DNA from: Alcanivoracaceae bacterium
GTDB lineage: Bacteria > Pseudomonadota > Gammaproteobacteria > Pseudomonadales > Alcanivoracaceae
Assembly: GCA_002706085.1 (NCBI GenBank)
Contig: PAJO01000062.1
Span: 106,367 to 170,366 of the forward strand
DNA length: 64,000 nucleotides
Direction: 5' to 3'
Shown here in pieces: positions 43,752-52,187 of the stretch. How positions within the stretch are numbered: position 1 is the stretch's first letter; each line of letters starts with the position of its first letter. The translations under genes and the position numbers were made by a program. The notes under the pieces were generated by a model. The model saw nothing but the letters and a program-made list of their open reading frames with translations. It was not told the origin of the DNA and did no database searches.

Positions 43752-45646
43752 TGCGCGGTGTGGTCTATCTGCTGCTGTTGTGCAGCAGTCTCGCCTGGGC
43801 ACGACTGGATGAGCCCCATGCGGTAGAGGAGCCCGCCTACGGTGAGGTGGCTTACCTTTACCTGCAGGGGGAGTATTTCGCCGCCTTGACCCGTGCCCAG
43901 ATGGCCCTGGAACGCGGCGAAGTGCAGATTCACAAGCCGGAGCTGCAAGTGCTGCTGGGGGCCATGTACAGCGCCTACGGCATGCCGGAAGACGCCGAGA
44001 AAGTCTTTGGCTCGCTGCTTGATACCCAGGTCAGTGACGGGGTGGCCCAACGTGCCTGGATTCATCTGGCCGGCCTGTTTTATCGCCAAGGCAAATACCC
44101 ACAAGCGCTGGAAACCCTGGAAAAACAAGTGGGCGAGCAGCCGCCTGAGGCCTTGCAGGAAGTCTTTTATAGCTTGCGCGCCAAGATCCTGATGCGTCTG
44201 GGGCGATATGAAGACGCAGCCGAGTCGCTGGATGCCTTCTCGGAAAACCACCCGCTTAATGCCTATCTTCGCTATAACCTGGCGATCAGCTGGATTAACG
44301 GCGAGCATCCCTCACTGGGTCAGGAGTGGCTCTGGAAGTTGGCCAATCTGCCGCCCGGCAGTCCGGAAACCAACGCCATCAAAGACAAGGCCATGCTGGC
44401 CCTGGCCATCTACATGCTGCGCAGTGATCAGCAAGAGCGTGCGCTACAGCTGCTGAGCAATGCCCGCCTTGAAGGCCCGTTCTCTGATATTTCCCTGTTG
44501 CTGTATGCCCGCGCCCTGTTACTGGCCAACCAGCCGGGCAAGGCGTTGCCGGTACTGCAGAAACTGGACCAGGGCTCGATTCAGCGAGCCAGTGTGCAGG
44601 AAGCGCAACTCGCGATCCCGTATCTGTATGAATCGCAGAACAACCAGAAAGCGGCCAGACAAGCGTTCGAGACAGCACTGGATCGCTTCGACAAACTGGA
44701 TACTTATCTGGTCCAGGTCGAGGCGCACATTGCCGGTGGGGAGTGGTTTGCCGAGATGGTGGGTACGCCGCGCTGGTCCACCGCCATGGACCCGGTGCCG
44801 GCCTTCCTGCCCCAGCGGGTGAGCAGTTTCCCGACCTTCTATGAGTGGTTTGCCACGGCAGAATTTCAGCAAGGCTGGAATCAATACCATGAGCTGATGC
44901 GGCAGCGTAACCTGCTCAGCCTGTGGCAGCAGAAGATGCCTGCCATGTACGCCATGCTGGAGGCCCATGAACGCAAACACAATACCTTGCGCCCAGAGGC
45001 AAAAGCCTTGCTGCAGGATCTTGCCGGCCAGGATTTTCAGGGCCGGATGACGCGCCTGGAACGTCGTTACAGCGAGGCGGTGGAGGCACAGGATCCACTG
45101 CCTTTTGCGACGGACCGGGAGCAGCGGCTCTGGGATGCGCAAGAGCAGGCCCGAGCACGCACCGGGCGCTGGGGTGAGCAGGCGCGGCCGGACATGGTCG
45201 AGAAACTGGATTTCTACAAGGGGCTGTTGTTGTGGGAAATGCAGGAAGACATCGTGCCGCGGCAATGGGATCGCGAGCGCGAACTCAAACAGGTGGAGAC
45301 GCTGCTGGAGCAGAATCGTACGTTGCGCAGCCGTGTGCTCTATGCGGCCAACAGAGTTGACCGCCTTGAGGTGTTCCAGCGTGAACTCCCTGAACTGGAG
45401 ACCGTGCTTGCCAGTTTGCAAACGCGGGGAGAAATGTTGATGCGTCGCCAGCAGTATGGGCTGCAGGCCTCGGCCTATGAGCAGGTAACGGCCACCCGGG
45501 CGCGGTTGAAACGATTCTCTGCATCGGCCCATGAGGGGCTCGCCGATCTGTATCACCGAGCCTTGCGTGAGCGCCGCAAGCCACCCGCACCCGCACCGGG
45601 ACAAGGGCTTGAGTCCCTGCAAGTGCAGCCGCAAACAGCGCCCTGA
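43751..45646 (+). CDS. Exported TPR-repeat protein, unknown function
   Basis: 631 residues. Signal peptide MRGVVYLLLLCSSLAWA. The N-terminal 330 residues contain TPR-like helix pairs (LYLQGEYFAALTRAQMALE; AWIHLAGLFYRQGKYPQALE; LAIYMLRSDQQERALQLLS). The C-terminal half is long, helical and charged, with likely coiled coils (about 380-600). Coupled with the preceding exported protein. A scaffold role in the envelope is plausible; together with the c-haem and beta-barrel genes nearby it may be part of the same locus. Confidence 0.75.
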   Translation: MRGVVYLLLLCSSLAWARLDEPHAVEEPAYGEVAYLYLQGEYFAALTRAQMALERGEVQIHKPELQVLLGAMYSAYGMPEDAEKVFGSLLDTQVSDGVAQRAWIHLAGLFYRQGKYPQALETLEKQVGEQPPEALQEVFYSLRAKILMRLGRYEDAAESLDAFSENHPLNAYLRYNLAISWINGEHPSLGQEWLWKLANLPPGSPETNAIKDKAMLALAIYMLRSDQQERALQLLSNARLEGPFSDISLLLYARALLLANQPGKALPVLQKLDQGSIQRASVQEAQLAIPYLYESQNNQKAARQAFETALDRFDKLDTYLVQVEAHIAGGEWFAEMVGTPRWSTAMDPVPAFLPQRVSSFPTFYEWFATAEFQQGWNQYHELMRQRNLLSLWQQKMPAMYAMLEAHERKHNTLRPEAKALLQDLAGQDFQGRMTRLERRYSEAVEAQDPLPFATDREQRLWDAQEQARARTGRWGEQARPDMVEKLDFYKGLLLWEMQEDIVPRQWDRERELKQVETLLEQNRTLRSRVLYAANRVDRLEVFQRELPELETVLASLQTRGEMLMRRQQYGLQASAYEQVTATRARLKRFSASAHEGLADLYHRALRERRKPPAPAPGQGLESLQVQPQTAP

Positions 45647-45661
45647 TTGCCGACTACCCGC

Positions 45662-45682
45662 CGGGCCTGCTTTCCAGGCCCG
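45662..45682. terminator. Hairpin between convergent TPR and apbE genes
   Basis: CGGGCCTG (45662-45669) pairs with CAGGCCCG (45675-45682). No T run, so possibly a weak terminator. Confidence 0.45.
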
Positions 45683-45692
45683 CGATGAGGTG

Positions 45693-46673
45693 TCAGAGAT
45701 TAGGGGGGGCGGTCAGGTCACTGGAGTAGCTGACCCTACCTTGCTGGTCGATGAGGATCGCAGAGGTATCAGGCAGTCGATTGATCAATGCAAGCCCCTT
45801 TTCTTTTCCCAATACAAATACGCTGGTCGACAGGGCGTCGGCATCCATGCTGTTGTTGCACAGCACAGTCACGCTGACCAGTTCCCCGGCACTCTTGCCT
45901 GTCTGGGGCGTGAGAATGTGATGGATGCGTTCGCCATCCTGAATGAAATAGCGCTGATAATCGCCCGAGGTGGACATGGCGATATCGGCAATGGGTAGCC
46001 GCATGACGATGTCGTTTCGGTCGCGCGGATGCTGTATGCCCACTTCCCATGGGCGCCCGCGGTGGTCCCCCAGCACATAACTGTCGCCGCCGAGTGACAG
46101 CCAGGCATGTTCAATGCCGGCAGCTTTCAGCAAGGCAATCCCTCTGTCGATGGCGTACCCCTTGGCAATGCCCCCCAGATCAATGCGTGTACCCGGGTCG
46201 GTAAAGCGCACTTGATGGTTATCCTGCAACTGTATCCGTGAAGCGCCGATATGCTGGGTGGCGCGTTGCAGGGTTTGTTCATCCGGCGCCTTGCCTTCCC
46301 GGTAATCGTACAGGTGGCCTGCGCTGGCAAAGGTAATGTCGAAGGCGCCATCGGTGAGCTGGTAATAATGCGCGGAGCGCTCCAGCAGTTGATAAAACTC
46401 GTCACTGATGGTCTGTGGCTCGCTGGCGGCCTTGCGGTTGAGTCGAGCCAGTTCGCTGTCTTCCACCCAGGGGGACAGCAGCTGATTTAGCCGTGCCATT
46501 TCTTTTTCCAGTTTTCGGAACACCGGTGCAGCGGGAGCGGTAGACCACAGGGTTACACTGGCGCGGGTGCCCATGACGTCCCATTGGTGTTGTTGCCACT
46601 GGGCAAAAACGGGCGAGCATAAAGCCACAAGAAGGCTGCCCACCAGCAGGCGGGCAGTGAGGCGAAAGCGCAT
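45693..46673 (-). CDS. apbE: FAD:protein FMN transferase (ApbE)
   Basis: 326 residues from the ATG at 46671-46673, with AAAGGTGA well spaced; a GTG at 46685 would overlap that site. A signal peptide ends at PVFAQ. Motifs: VMGTRASVTLW near the start, TDGAFDITFASAGHLYDY, IDLGGIAKGYAIDRG, and the Mg-binding NNSMDADALSTSVFVLG. ApbE transfers FMN from FAD onto Thr or Ser of exported redox proteins. No classic target motif (S/T-G-A-T/S) was seen in the proteins nearby. It lies 95 bp after the DUF1501-like gene on the same strand. Confidence 0.93.
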   Translation of the reverse strand: MRFRLTARLLVGSLLVALCSPVFAQWQQHQWDVMGTRASVTLWSTAPAAPVFRKLEKEMARLNQLLSPWVEDSELARLNRKAASEPQTISDEFYQLLERSAHYYQLTDGAFDITFASAGHLYDYREGKAPDEQTLQRATQHIGASRIQLQDNHQVRFTDPGTRIDLGGIAKGYAIDRGIALLKAAGIEHAWLSLGGDSYVLGDHRGRPWEVGIQHPRDRNDIVMRLPIADIAMSTSGDYQRYFIQDGERIHHILTPQTGKSAGELVSVTVLCNNSMDADALSTSVFVLGKEKGLALINRLPDTSAILIDQQGRVSYSSDLTAPPNL

Positions 46674-46768
46674 GGCGGTTGTCACCTTTGCAGTGTCAGA
46701 GAGCCGGTCGATTGGCCGGCAACCAGGAAGGGCTCCGATGCCTTCGCTTGCTGCCGGCAGTGGTCTGG

Positions 46769-48331
46769 CTAGATGGTACCATTGACGATGGGTTCAAAGG
46801 CGGTAAGCCGGTCCATAGAGGCGGCATTTCCCAGGCTGTGGTTGGGGAACCTGCTGGCAAATTGCCCCTGCTCACCATGCAGGGCCAGGTAATTGAGCCA
46901 CACCACTTCGGCCAGCAGGTTAACGTTGTTGGCAGCAGGGCTACCCGCGGTTTCCACCGAGGCATCCGATCGCATCCAGCCGATTTGCTGCTGATCGTTG
47001 TTCAGTGCGGGGCGAGCCCCGTTGGGGTTGTAGACCAAAATGAATGACGCGGCGGTAGAGGAATTATCGCCGGTCCATTCTCCTTTGCCGCGTCCTTGCA
47101 CGGAATCATCAATGCGACCATTGCTGGATACGGAGCCGTCACTGAACACATACATCATCAGAGGCATGCCCCTGCGGCGCGCATATTCCAGGCAGGCGCC
47201 CATGCAGCGGCCAGCACGCAGGTCGCGCTGCTCACCGGTACCTCGCTCGCCGGTATGATAATCAAAGCCGCCCATTGAGATGCAGCCTGCCCCGGCGTAG
47301 CCGTTAACCACCAGCTTCATGATGGAGGCGGTTTTCTGGAATTCCCGGTCCCGCAGCTCGTCCTCGTTGAAGATGGCAAGGATGTCCAGATCCTGCTCAA
47401 TGTCCAGCTCGGCCGGATCGCCAAAGCGTTCGGTAATGTCGGCGGCTTCCACATAACCACAGCGCAGCAGGTCTTCAAGGTTGGCGCGGCGGTTGCTGTC
47501 GTTGAGGCCGCTGTCGAGCTGGTCGATGCGGCGGTGGCTGATGCGGGCGATGCTTTCCATGACCGACACTGCGTCGGCCTGGTCCAGCAGGCCCACCAGT
47601 TTTCCGGTATCGACCAGACCGGTCACATCGGTGGCCCGGTCTACCTTGGTGGGACGAGCGGAGGCGATGATCGAGCCGTCCGGCGCCATGGAATTACCGC
47701 CGGACACCGAGCTGCTGGAGCCGATCAGGGACATCAGCTCCCCGTCGGCGCCAGCGGTGAAAATGCCGTACATGGGGTTGTGCGGATTGTTGGCGGTGTC
47801 GTTTTCCGAGCGGGCGGGGATCACGCAGCCATTGATGGCGGGGGCGGCGGCAGCGGCTTTTTCCATGATGCCCTGCAGGAACGGCGAATCGCTGTGAAAG
47901 GCGAGGCCGAGCTCACGATTGACCACACCGGGATCGTTGTTGGGTGCCATGCTTCCGGGCAGGCCCAGCTTGGAGTAGCCGCCACTGCTGAGAAAATCTT
48001 CCTGGCCGCCCTGACCCCCTACCAACACATTGGAGCCGGCAATGTTGGCACCACCGGCCAGATCAAAACAGATAAAGGGAATCTTGCCTGCGCCCGCCGC
48101 GGCGATGCCGCAGGTTTCCTTCATGGCTTCCAGTCCACCACTGAGCGCCATGGCCTCGCGGGGGTTACTGAACAGACCGAATAGCCCGACGGTGCCGAAG
48201 GCGGCGCCACTGACCAGCCCGCGGCCGAGCATGTCCCGGCGGCTGACCGGTTTGCCGTGGCCGAGATTCAGCAGGGGCGCATCCGGGTGCAGGGGGTGCT
48301 GACGTTTCTTGAAAAAATGGCGTCGTATCAT
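46769..48331 (-). CDS. Tat-exported DUF1501-like protein
   Basis: 520 residues from the ATG at 48329-48331. A twin-arginine motif (SRRDMLGRG, Arg31-Arg32) precedes a hydrophobic stretch (LVSGAAFGTVGLFGLF). The mature protein begins FICFDLAGGANIAGSNVLVG and contains GCISMGGFDYHTGERGTGEQ and VFSDGSVSSNG, features like the DUF1501 sulfatase-like proteins that accompany c-haem proteins in Planctomycetes-type clusters. The enzymatic role is unknown. It is third in the leftward operon, 14 bp after the LamG lipoprotein. Confidence 0.7.
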   Translation of the reverse strand: MIRRHFFKKRQHPLHPDAPLLNLGHGKPVSRRDMLGRGLVSGAAFGTVGLFGLFSNPREAMALSGGLEAMKETCGIAAAGAGKIPFICFDLAGGANIAGSNVLVGGQGGQEDFLSSGGYSKLGLPGSMAPNNDPGVVNRELGLAFHSDSPFLQGIMEKAAAAAPAINGCVIPARSENDTANNPHNPMYGIFTAGADGELMSLIGSSSSVSGGNSMAPDGSIIASARPTKVDRATDVTGLVDTGKLVGLLDQADAVSVMESIARISHRRIDQLDSGLNDSNRRANLEDLLRCGYVEAADITERFGDPAELDIEQDLDILAIFNEDELRDREFQKTASIMKLVVNGYAGAGCISMGGFDYHTGERGTGEQRDLRAGRCMGACLEYARRRGMPLMMYVFSDGSVSSNGRIDDSVQGRGKGEWTGDNSSTAASFILVYNPNGARPALNNDQQQIGWMRSDASVETAGSPAANNVNLLAEVVWLNYLALHGEQGQFASRFPNHSLGNAASMDRLTAFEPIVNGTI

Positions 48332-48345
48332 CTCTCGTCCCCTTC

Positions 48346-50814
48346 TTATTGCACCAGCATGGTGGCACTGCCCAGCATGGCTGCGCAGGCGGCCTTGGTG
48401 GCGGTTGCGGTGCGTTCCTGGCACGTCGCATCGTCGCCACTACACTGGGTCAGGTTGGTAGTGAACAGCAGGTCTTCCAGCTCGCCTTCGACGGCGTTAC
48501 GCGATGGCTGGTGATTCAGGTCCAGCCCCACCATGCGGTCAAACAGGGGGGAGATTACCCGGTCACGCCATTGCTGCTGGGTGATGGTTTCCACGCGGGC
48601 GTTGTAATTCATGCCCACGAACAGCGCAGGAATGCTGCTGTCGCCGTTGCGCTCGGCTTCCACCAGCGCGTTGCAGTATTCGATGGCGAGCTGTGCCACA
48701 CCGATTTGGTGGGCTGTCAGGAAGGCCTCGATATTTTCTTCGGTGGGGAGCTGGGTGCGCAGTCGTTGATAGGTATCCGGCACCTCTCCATGCCCTTGGG
48801 GAACCCCGGTGAGCTGACTCATGGTGGCATTGACCTCGGCAAAATCTCGCAGGCCGATAGAGGGTTGCTCGCCGTAGGTGTTTGGCATCAGTGGCAACGG
48901 GGCGGGCTCGGTGTAGACGTTGGTATGTTGGCCCAGCCGCTCAAAGGTAAGGAAAAACTCATCGTTATCCTGTCCTTGTTCCACTGGCAGCAAGGTGCCA
49001 AGCCGTGACAGGTTTTCGCCCTGTTCACTGTAGCCGTCGCCGCCTATCAGGGTGTCCAGGGTGGCAAAAGACTGGGCAACGCCAGGAACACGTCCGTTAA
49101 TGCCGATGCGCAGTCCCTCAAGTGGTGCTTCGTCTTCGACGATATCCTGCTGCAGGTTGATGAAGTAGGGCGCAGCAAACAGATAGCTGTAGTTATCGAA
49201 GCGGGATACCTCGAAGACCAGATAGGCCCCCGGCTGGTCGATCAGATGGCCAATGTAGAACGGCAGGAAATAGCGTTCGCCGACACCGGCGGCAAAGTTG
49301 GTTTGTATCTGTTCGGCATTCAGAGCGCGGTTATGGATCGCGGCAAAACGGATCACGCCTTCCCAGGGCCGGTCGCTGGAAGCCTCGTTGCCCAGTACCA
49401 GGGCGAAGGTGTCGTCCCAGGTATTGAGCAGGCCGGGGGTTGCCGGGTCCATGGCCCCGTTGCGTTCGCCATTGATGTACAGCTGGCGACCATTGATGGG
49501 GTCGAAGGTCAGGGCGACATGCTGCAGGCTGGCCTGAAGTGGGTCATCGTCGGTGGCCAGCACGGGCTCGCCGTTGGCGTCGGTGACTTCTCCGATCCGC
49601 TGATAGGCCAGATAGTTGCTGGTGCTCTGTGCCAGAGTCAGGTTGCGCGCATCCGGACCTGCGGAATAACTGATGATATGGGCGTTGTCCTGGCCGGTGC
49701 TGGCCGGTACCAGCCAGGCTTCCAGGGTCAACTCGCCGGTGGCGGTAATCAGGTCGTTGAGCTTGCTGCTGGCCGCTGTACTGCCCTGGGCTTTGGCAAC
49801 ATTGCCGTTCAGGCGAATCCCCCAGCCGCCTTCCCAGGTGACATCGCCACTGAGTTGCAAGTGCAGGGCCGGGTCGACACCGGAGCTGTCGTAGGCGGTG
49901 GTGCCTTCGCCGGTTTTGAACTCGTAGCGGGCAATGACATTGCTTTCGTAGCGTCCGCCACCGGCGGCCAGAGTGCCATCGCCGACATTCAGTGCCTTGC
50001 TGAGCACCAGATCGCTGTCAGGTGCGGTGGCGGTGATGCCGTCGGCCATGGCCCGGATAGCGTCCTCCATCTCCTGGGCGTCGCTATCGCAGTCGGACCA
50101 GCAGTTATGGCTGTCTTCACCAAGACGCTCGACCAGCCGGCTGAGTTCGGGCTGATTCAGGTCGATCTTGCTTTGTGCGGCACTGTAGGCTTCGTTGACA
50201 TCATCGGATGCCAGATAAGGCCCCTGTGGGGTGCCCGCGTCGCTCTGATGACACTCGCTGCAGTAATCGTTGAGCAACGGGTATACGGTGGTCTCGAACA
50301 GGCTCGCGTCAGCAGGGAAGTTCTTGCTGTTGCCGGGTTCCTTGATGGGAGGTGTGTTCAGCTCGGTGGTTCCACCTCCCAGTCCCAGCGATTGTCCCGC
50401 CCAGGCGCTGATCCAGGTGCTGATCTGGTCAGCGCAGTACTGCGGGTCGTTTTCCCAGCAGTTATGGCCGCCGGCCACTTTTTGCACCATGCGGGAGGCA
50501 GAAGGCTGGTTCAGGTTGATCAGCGGGTTGGCGGCAGCATAGGCGGCGTTGATGTCGCCGGTCTGCACAAATGCCGGTTGCTGGTCCCGGTGACAGGCGC
50601 CGCAGCGCTGTTCATCGACCAGGTTGTTCCAGATATAGATCTTGAACGCTGAAACATCTGAGCTGCGCGGTGCAGGGCCGGTGTAGTTCACATTGTCATT
50701 GTTGCCGCCCGTGTTGACGTTGGGCTGAGTGGCTGCGCCACTGCCGCTGCCGCCACAGGCAGACAGCAGTGACAGGGCGCCAAGCGCGGCGGCGGTGAGT
50801 ATCCAGTGTCGCAT
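48346..50814 (-). CDS. Di-haem c-type LamG-domain lipoprotein
   Basis: 822 residues from the ATG at 50812-50814, with AAGG ahead. Lipobox LSLLSAC. Two haem c motifs, CGACH (residues 71-75) and CSECH (185-189), each followed by an SRxVxxxxxxxHNCW segment, so two related cytochrome-like modules. A LamG/concanavalin-like domain (about 310-505; FKTGEGTTAYDSSGVDPALH, then GELTLEAWLVPAS, LYINGERNG) follows, then a 300-residue C-terminal region without a recognised motif. Likely at the membrane surface, moving electrons and binding carbohydrate or protein. Only 4 bp from the DUF1588-like gene. Confidence 0.82.
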   Translation of the reverse strand: MRHWILTAAALGALSLLSACGGSGSGAATQPNVNTGGNNDNVNYTGPAPRSSDVSAFKIYIWNNLVDEQRCGACHRDQQPAFVQTGDINAAYAAANPLINLNQPSASRMVQKVAGGHNCWENDPQYCADQISTWISAWAGQSLGLGGGTTELNTPPIKEPGNSKNFPADASLFETTVYPLLNDYCSECHQSDAGTPQGPYLASDDVNEAYSAAQSKIDLNQPELSRLVERLGEDSHNCWSDCDSDAQEMEDAIRAMADGITATAPDSDLVLSKALNVGDGTLAAGGGRYESNVIARYEFKTGEGTTAYDSSGVDPALHLQLSGDVTWEGGWGIRLNGNVAKAQGSTAASSKLNDLITATGELTLEAWLVPASTGQDNAHIISYSAGPDARNLTLAQSTSNYLAYQRIGEVTDANGEPVLATDDDPLQASLQHVALTFDPINGRQLYINGERNGAMDPATPGLLNTWDDTFALVLGNEASSDRPWEGVIRFAAIHNRALNAEQIQTNFAAGVGERYFLPFYIGHLIDQPGAYLVFEVSRFDNYSYLFAAPYFINLQQDIVEDEAPLEGLRIGINGRVPGVAQSFATLDTLIGGDGYSEQGENLSRLGTLLPVEQGQDNDEFFLTFERLGQHTNVYTEPAPLPLMPNTYGEQPSIGLRDFAEVNATMSQLTGVPQGHGEVPDTYQRLRTQLPTEENIEAFLTAHQIGVAQLAIEYCNALVEAERNGDSSIPALFVGMNYNARVETITQQQWRDRVISPLFDRMVGLDLNHQPSRNAVEGELEDLLFTTNLTQCSGDDATCQERTATATKAACAAMLGSATMLVQ

Positions 50815-50818
50815 CGCC

Positions 50819-51997
50819 TTAGTCCCCCATGCAGTAAACGGCCGCATCGCTAAACAGTGTCTTCATGCGGTAATTGTTGTTTTTGAAGGCCGCCGTCATG
50901 GTGGCAAGCTGCTGGGTGTCGGCACTGTCTGCGGGTTTGCGCAGACAGACGGCTTCGAACACTTTTTCTGCCTGGCAGGTGGCAAATGTCTCGCTGTGGG
51001 CCAGTTCGCGCCCCAGACTGGCGGCGCCATTACCGTGGCCCTCGCCAGAGGCATCCCAGCCCAGATTGGCGTTGGGGCCTTCACGCCAGTAGTTGTCCCA
51101 GCTGTCGTCAGGGGTGATGTAACCCCAGGGGAAATTGTTGCTGTTGATCAGATACTTGCCCTGCACCCGGGTGCCGGTGTCTGCGTCGCTGCTGGTGTTG
51201 TAGAGCATGCGGCCACCGTCCCCTTCCTGTTCGCCTTGCCAGTCGTAATAGGCAAAGGCCTGGGCCATAGGGTCCATGCCGCTGTGGCAACCGATGCAGT
51301 TGTTGCGGAAGATCCGGCTGTCACCGCCGGGGCTGCGGCTGACATCCTGACGAATACGGTCAGAGGGGCGGCTGACGTCCTTGACCTGTTCCAGGTCCCT
51401 GCACATATGGTTCATCAGGGTAAACCGGAACATGGCCCGGTTGGTGCCAGCATAGAAGAACGCCTGGGCTGCCGCCCGGCTGGTCAGTACCCCGGCGACC
51501 GCTTCTGAAGGTGTGCCGTACTGGCTGACCTGGCTGCTGGGCTGCAGGACCTCTTTGAGATCAGCGTGCTGGTTTTCCAGGTTACGGTAGTGGGCGTTGC
51601 TGTCGGCAGCAGCAGCAGGGCTGGCGTTGCCCACATAGAGAAGATCCGCGTAGAGGATACGGCGGAAGTCCACATCGTCACGAATGGCGCCGATCACGGT
51701 GGCGGTGTAGTCGTTCAGCGGCACAAACACATCCTGGGCCTCGTTGGTCCAGGGCGTCGCAAATTGTTTGAGGGTGACGTTGTAGAACGCTGGATGCTCC
51801 ATGGCCAATTCCGCAGCAGCCTGGGGGCCGCCGGCGCCGTCAATCATGTTGGCCATGGTATCCAGTGTACTGGCGTCAGCTGGCACCCCTGCCAGCCGGT
51901 TATGTATGCGTTGTGCCTGATCGCGGCTGCTGGCCAGGCCCTGCGTGCTGAGCAGCAAGGCCATCGTGGCTAGCACGATCCCCCGGGTGCGTCTCAT
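50819..51997 (-). CDS. Exported DUF1588-like mono-haem c protein
   Basis: 392 residues from the second of two ATGs (51995-51997), since AGAGG directly abuts the first (52006). A signal peptide ends near GLASS. One haem site, CIGCHSGMDPMAQAFAYYDW, matches the Planctomycetes DUF1588 motif (C-x2-CH-x2-(M/L)DP). The N-terminal 200 residues resemble the DUF1592 module (PWTNEAQDVFVPLNDY, DDVDFRRILYADLLYVG). First gene of the leftward operon. Confidence 0.75.
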   Translation of the reverse strand: MRRTRGIVLATMALLLSTQGLASSRDQAQRIHNRLAGVPADASTLDTMANMIDGAGGPQAAAELAMEHPAFYNVTLKQFATPWTNEAQDVFVPLNDYTATVIGAIRDDVDFRRILYADLLYVGNASPAAAADSNAHYRNLENQHADLKEVLQPSSQVSQYGTPSEAVAGVLTSRAAAQAFFYAGTNRAMFRFTLMNHMCRDLEQVKDVSRPSDRIRQDVSRSPGGDSRIFRNNCIGCHSGMDPMAQAFAYYDWQGEQEGDGGRMLYNTSSDADTGTRVQGKYLINSNNFPWGYITPDDSWDNYWREGPNANLGWDASGEGHGNGAASLGRELAHSETFATCQAEKVFEAVCLRKPADSADTQQLATMTAAFKNNNYRMKTLFSDAAVYCMGD

Positions 51998-52006
51998 CGG
52001 ATGCAT

Positions 52007-52187
52007 CCTCTGTTGTTGTCATTCTCTGCTGAAGCACGGTAGCTGATCGTTACTACCATTCAACAGAATTCCCGTATCCCAGTGTTATTCTCTATGACAT
52101 TCTGCATCAGGCTCTGTGAAATGGGCCCCAGAAAACTAAGAATAAGTTCGCGATACTGACGTAAAACTAAGAAAGACGGATGAGCGG
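52007..52187. promoter_or_regulatory. Divergent promoter region with direct repeat
   Basis: 181 bp between the two redox operons. AAAACTAAGAA occurs twice (52132-52142 and 52163-52173), 31 bp apart, about three helical turns, in the same orientation. This may be a regulator site that faces the rightward operon. Confidence 0.5.

Noticed and set aside
49246..50652. 468-codon plus-strand open frame
   Set aside because: Antisense to the LamG/c-haem lipoprotein; no motif or ribosome site.
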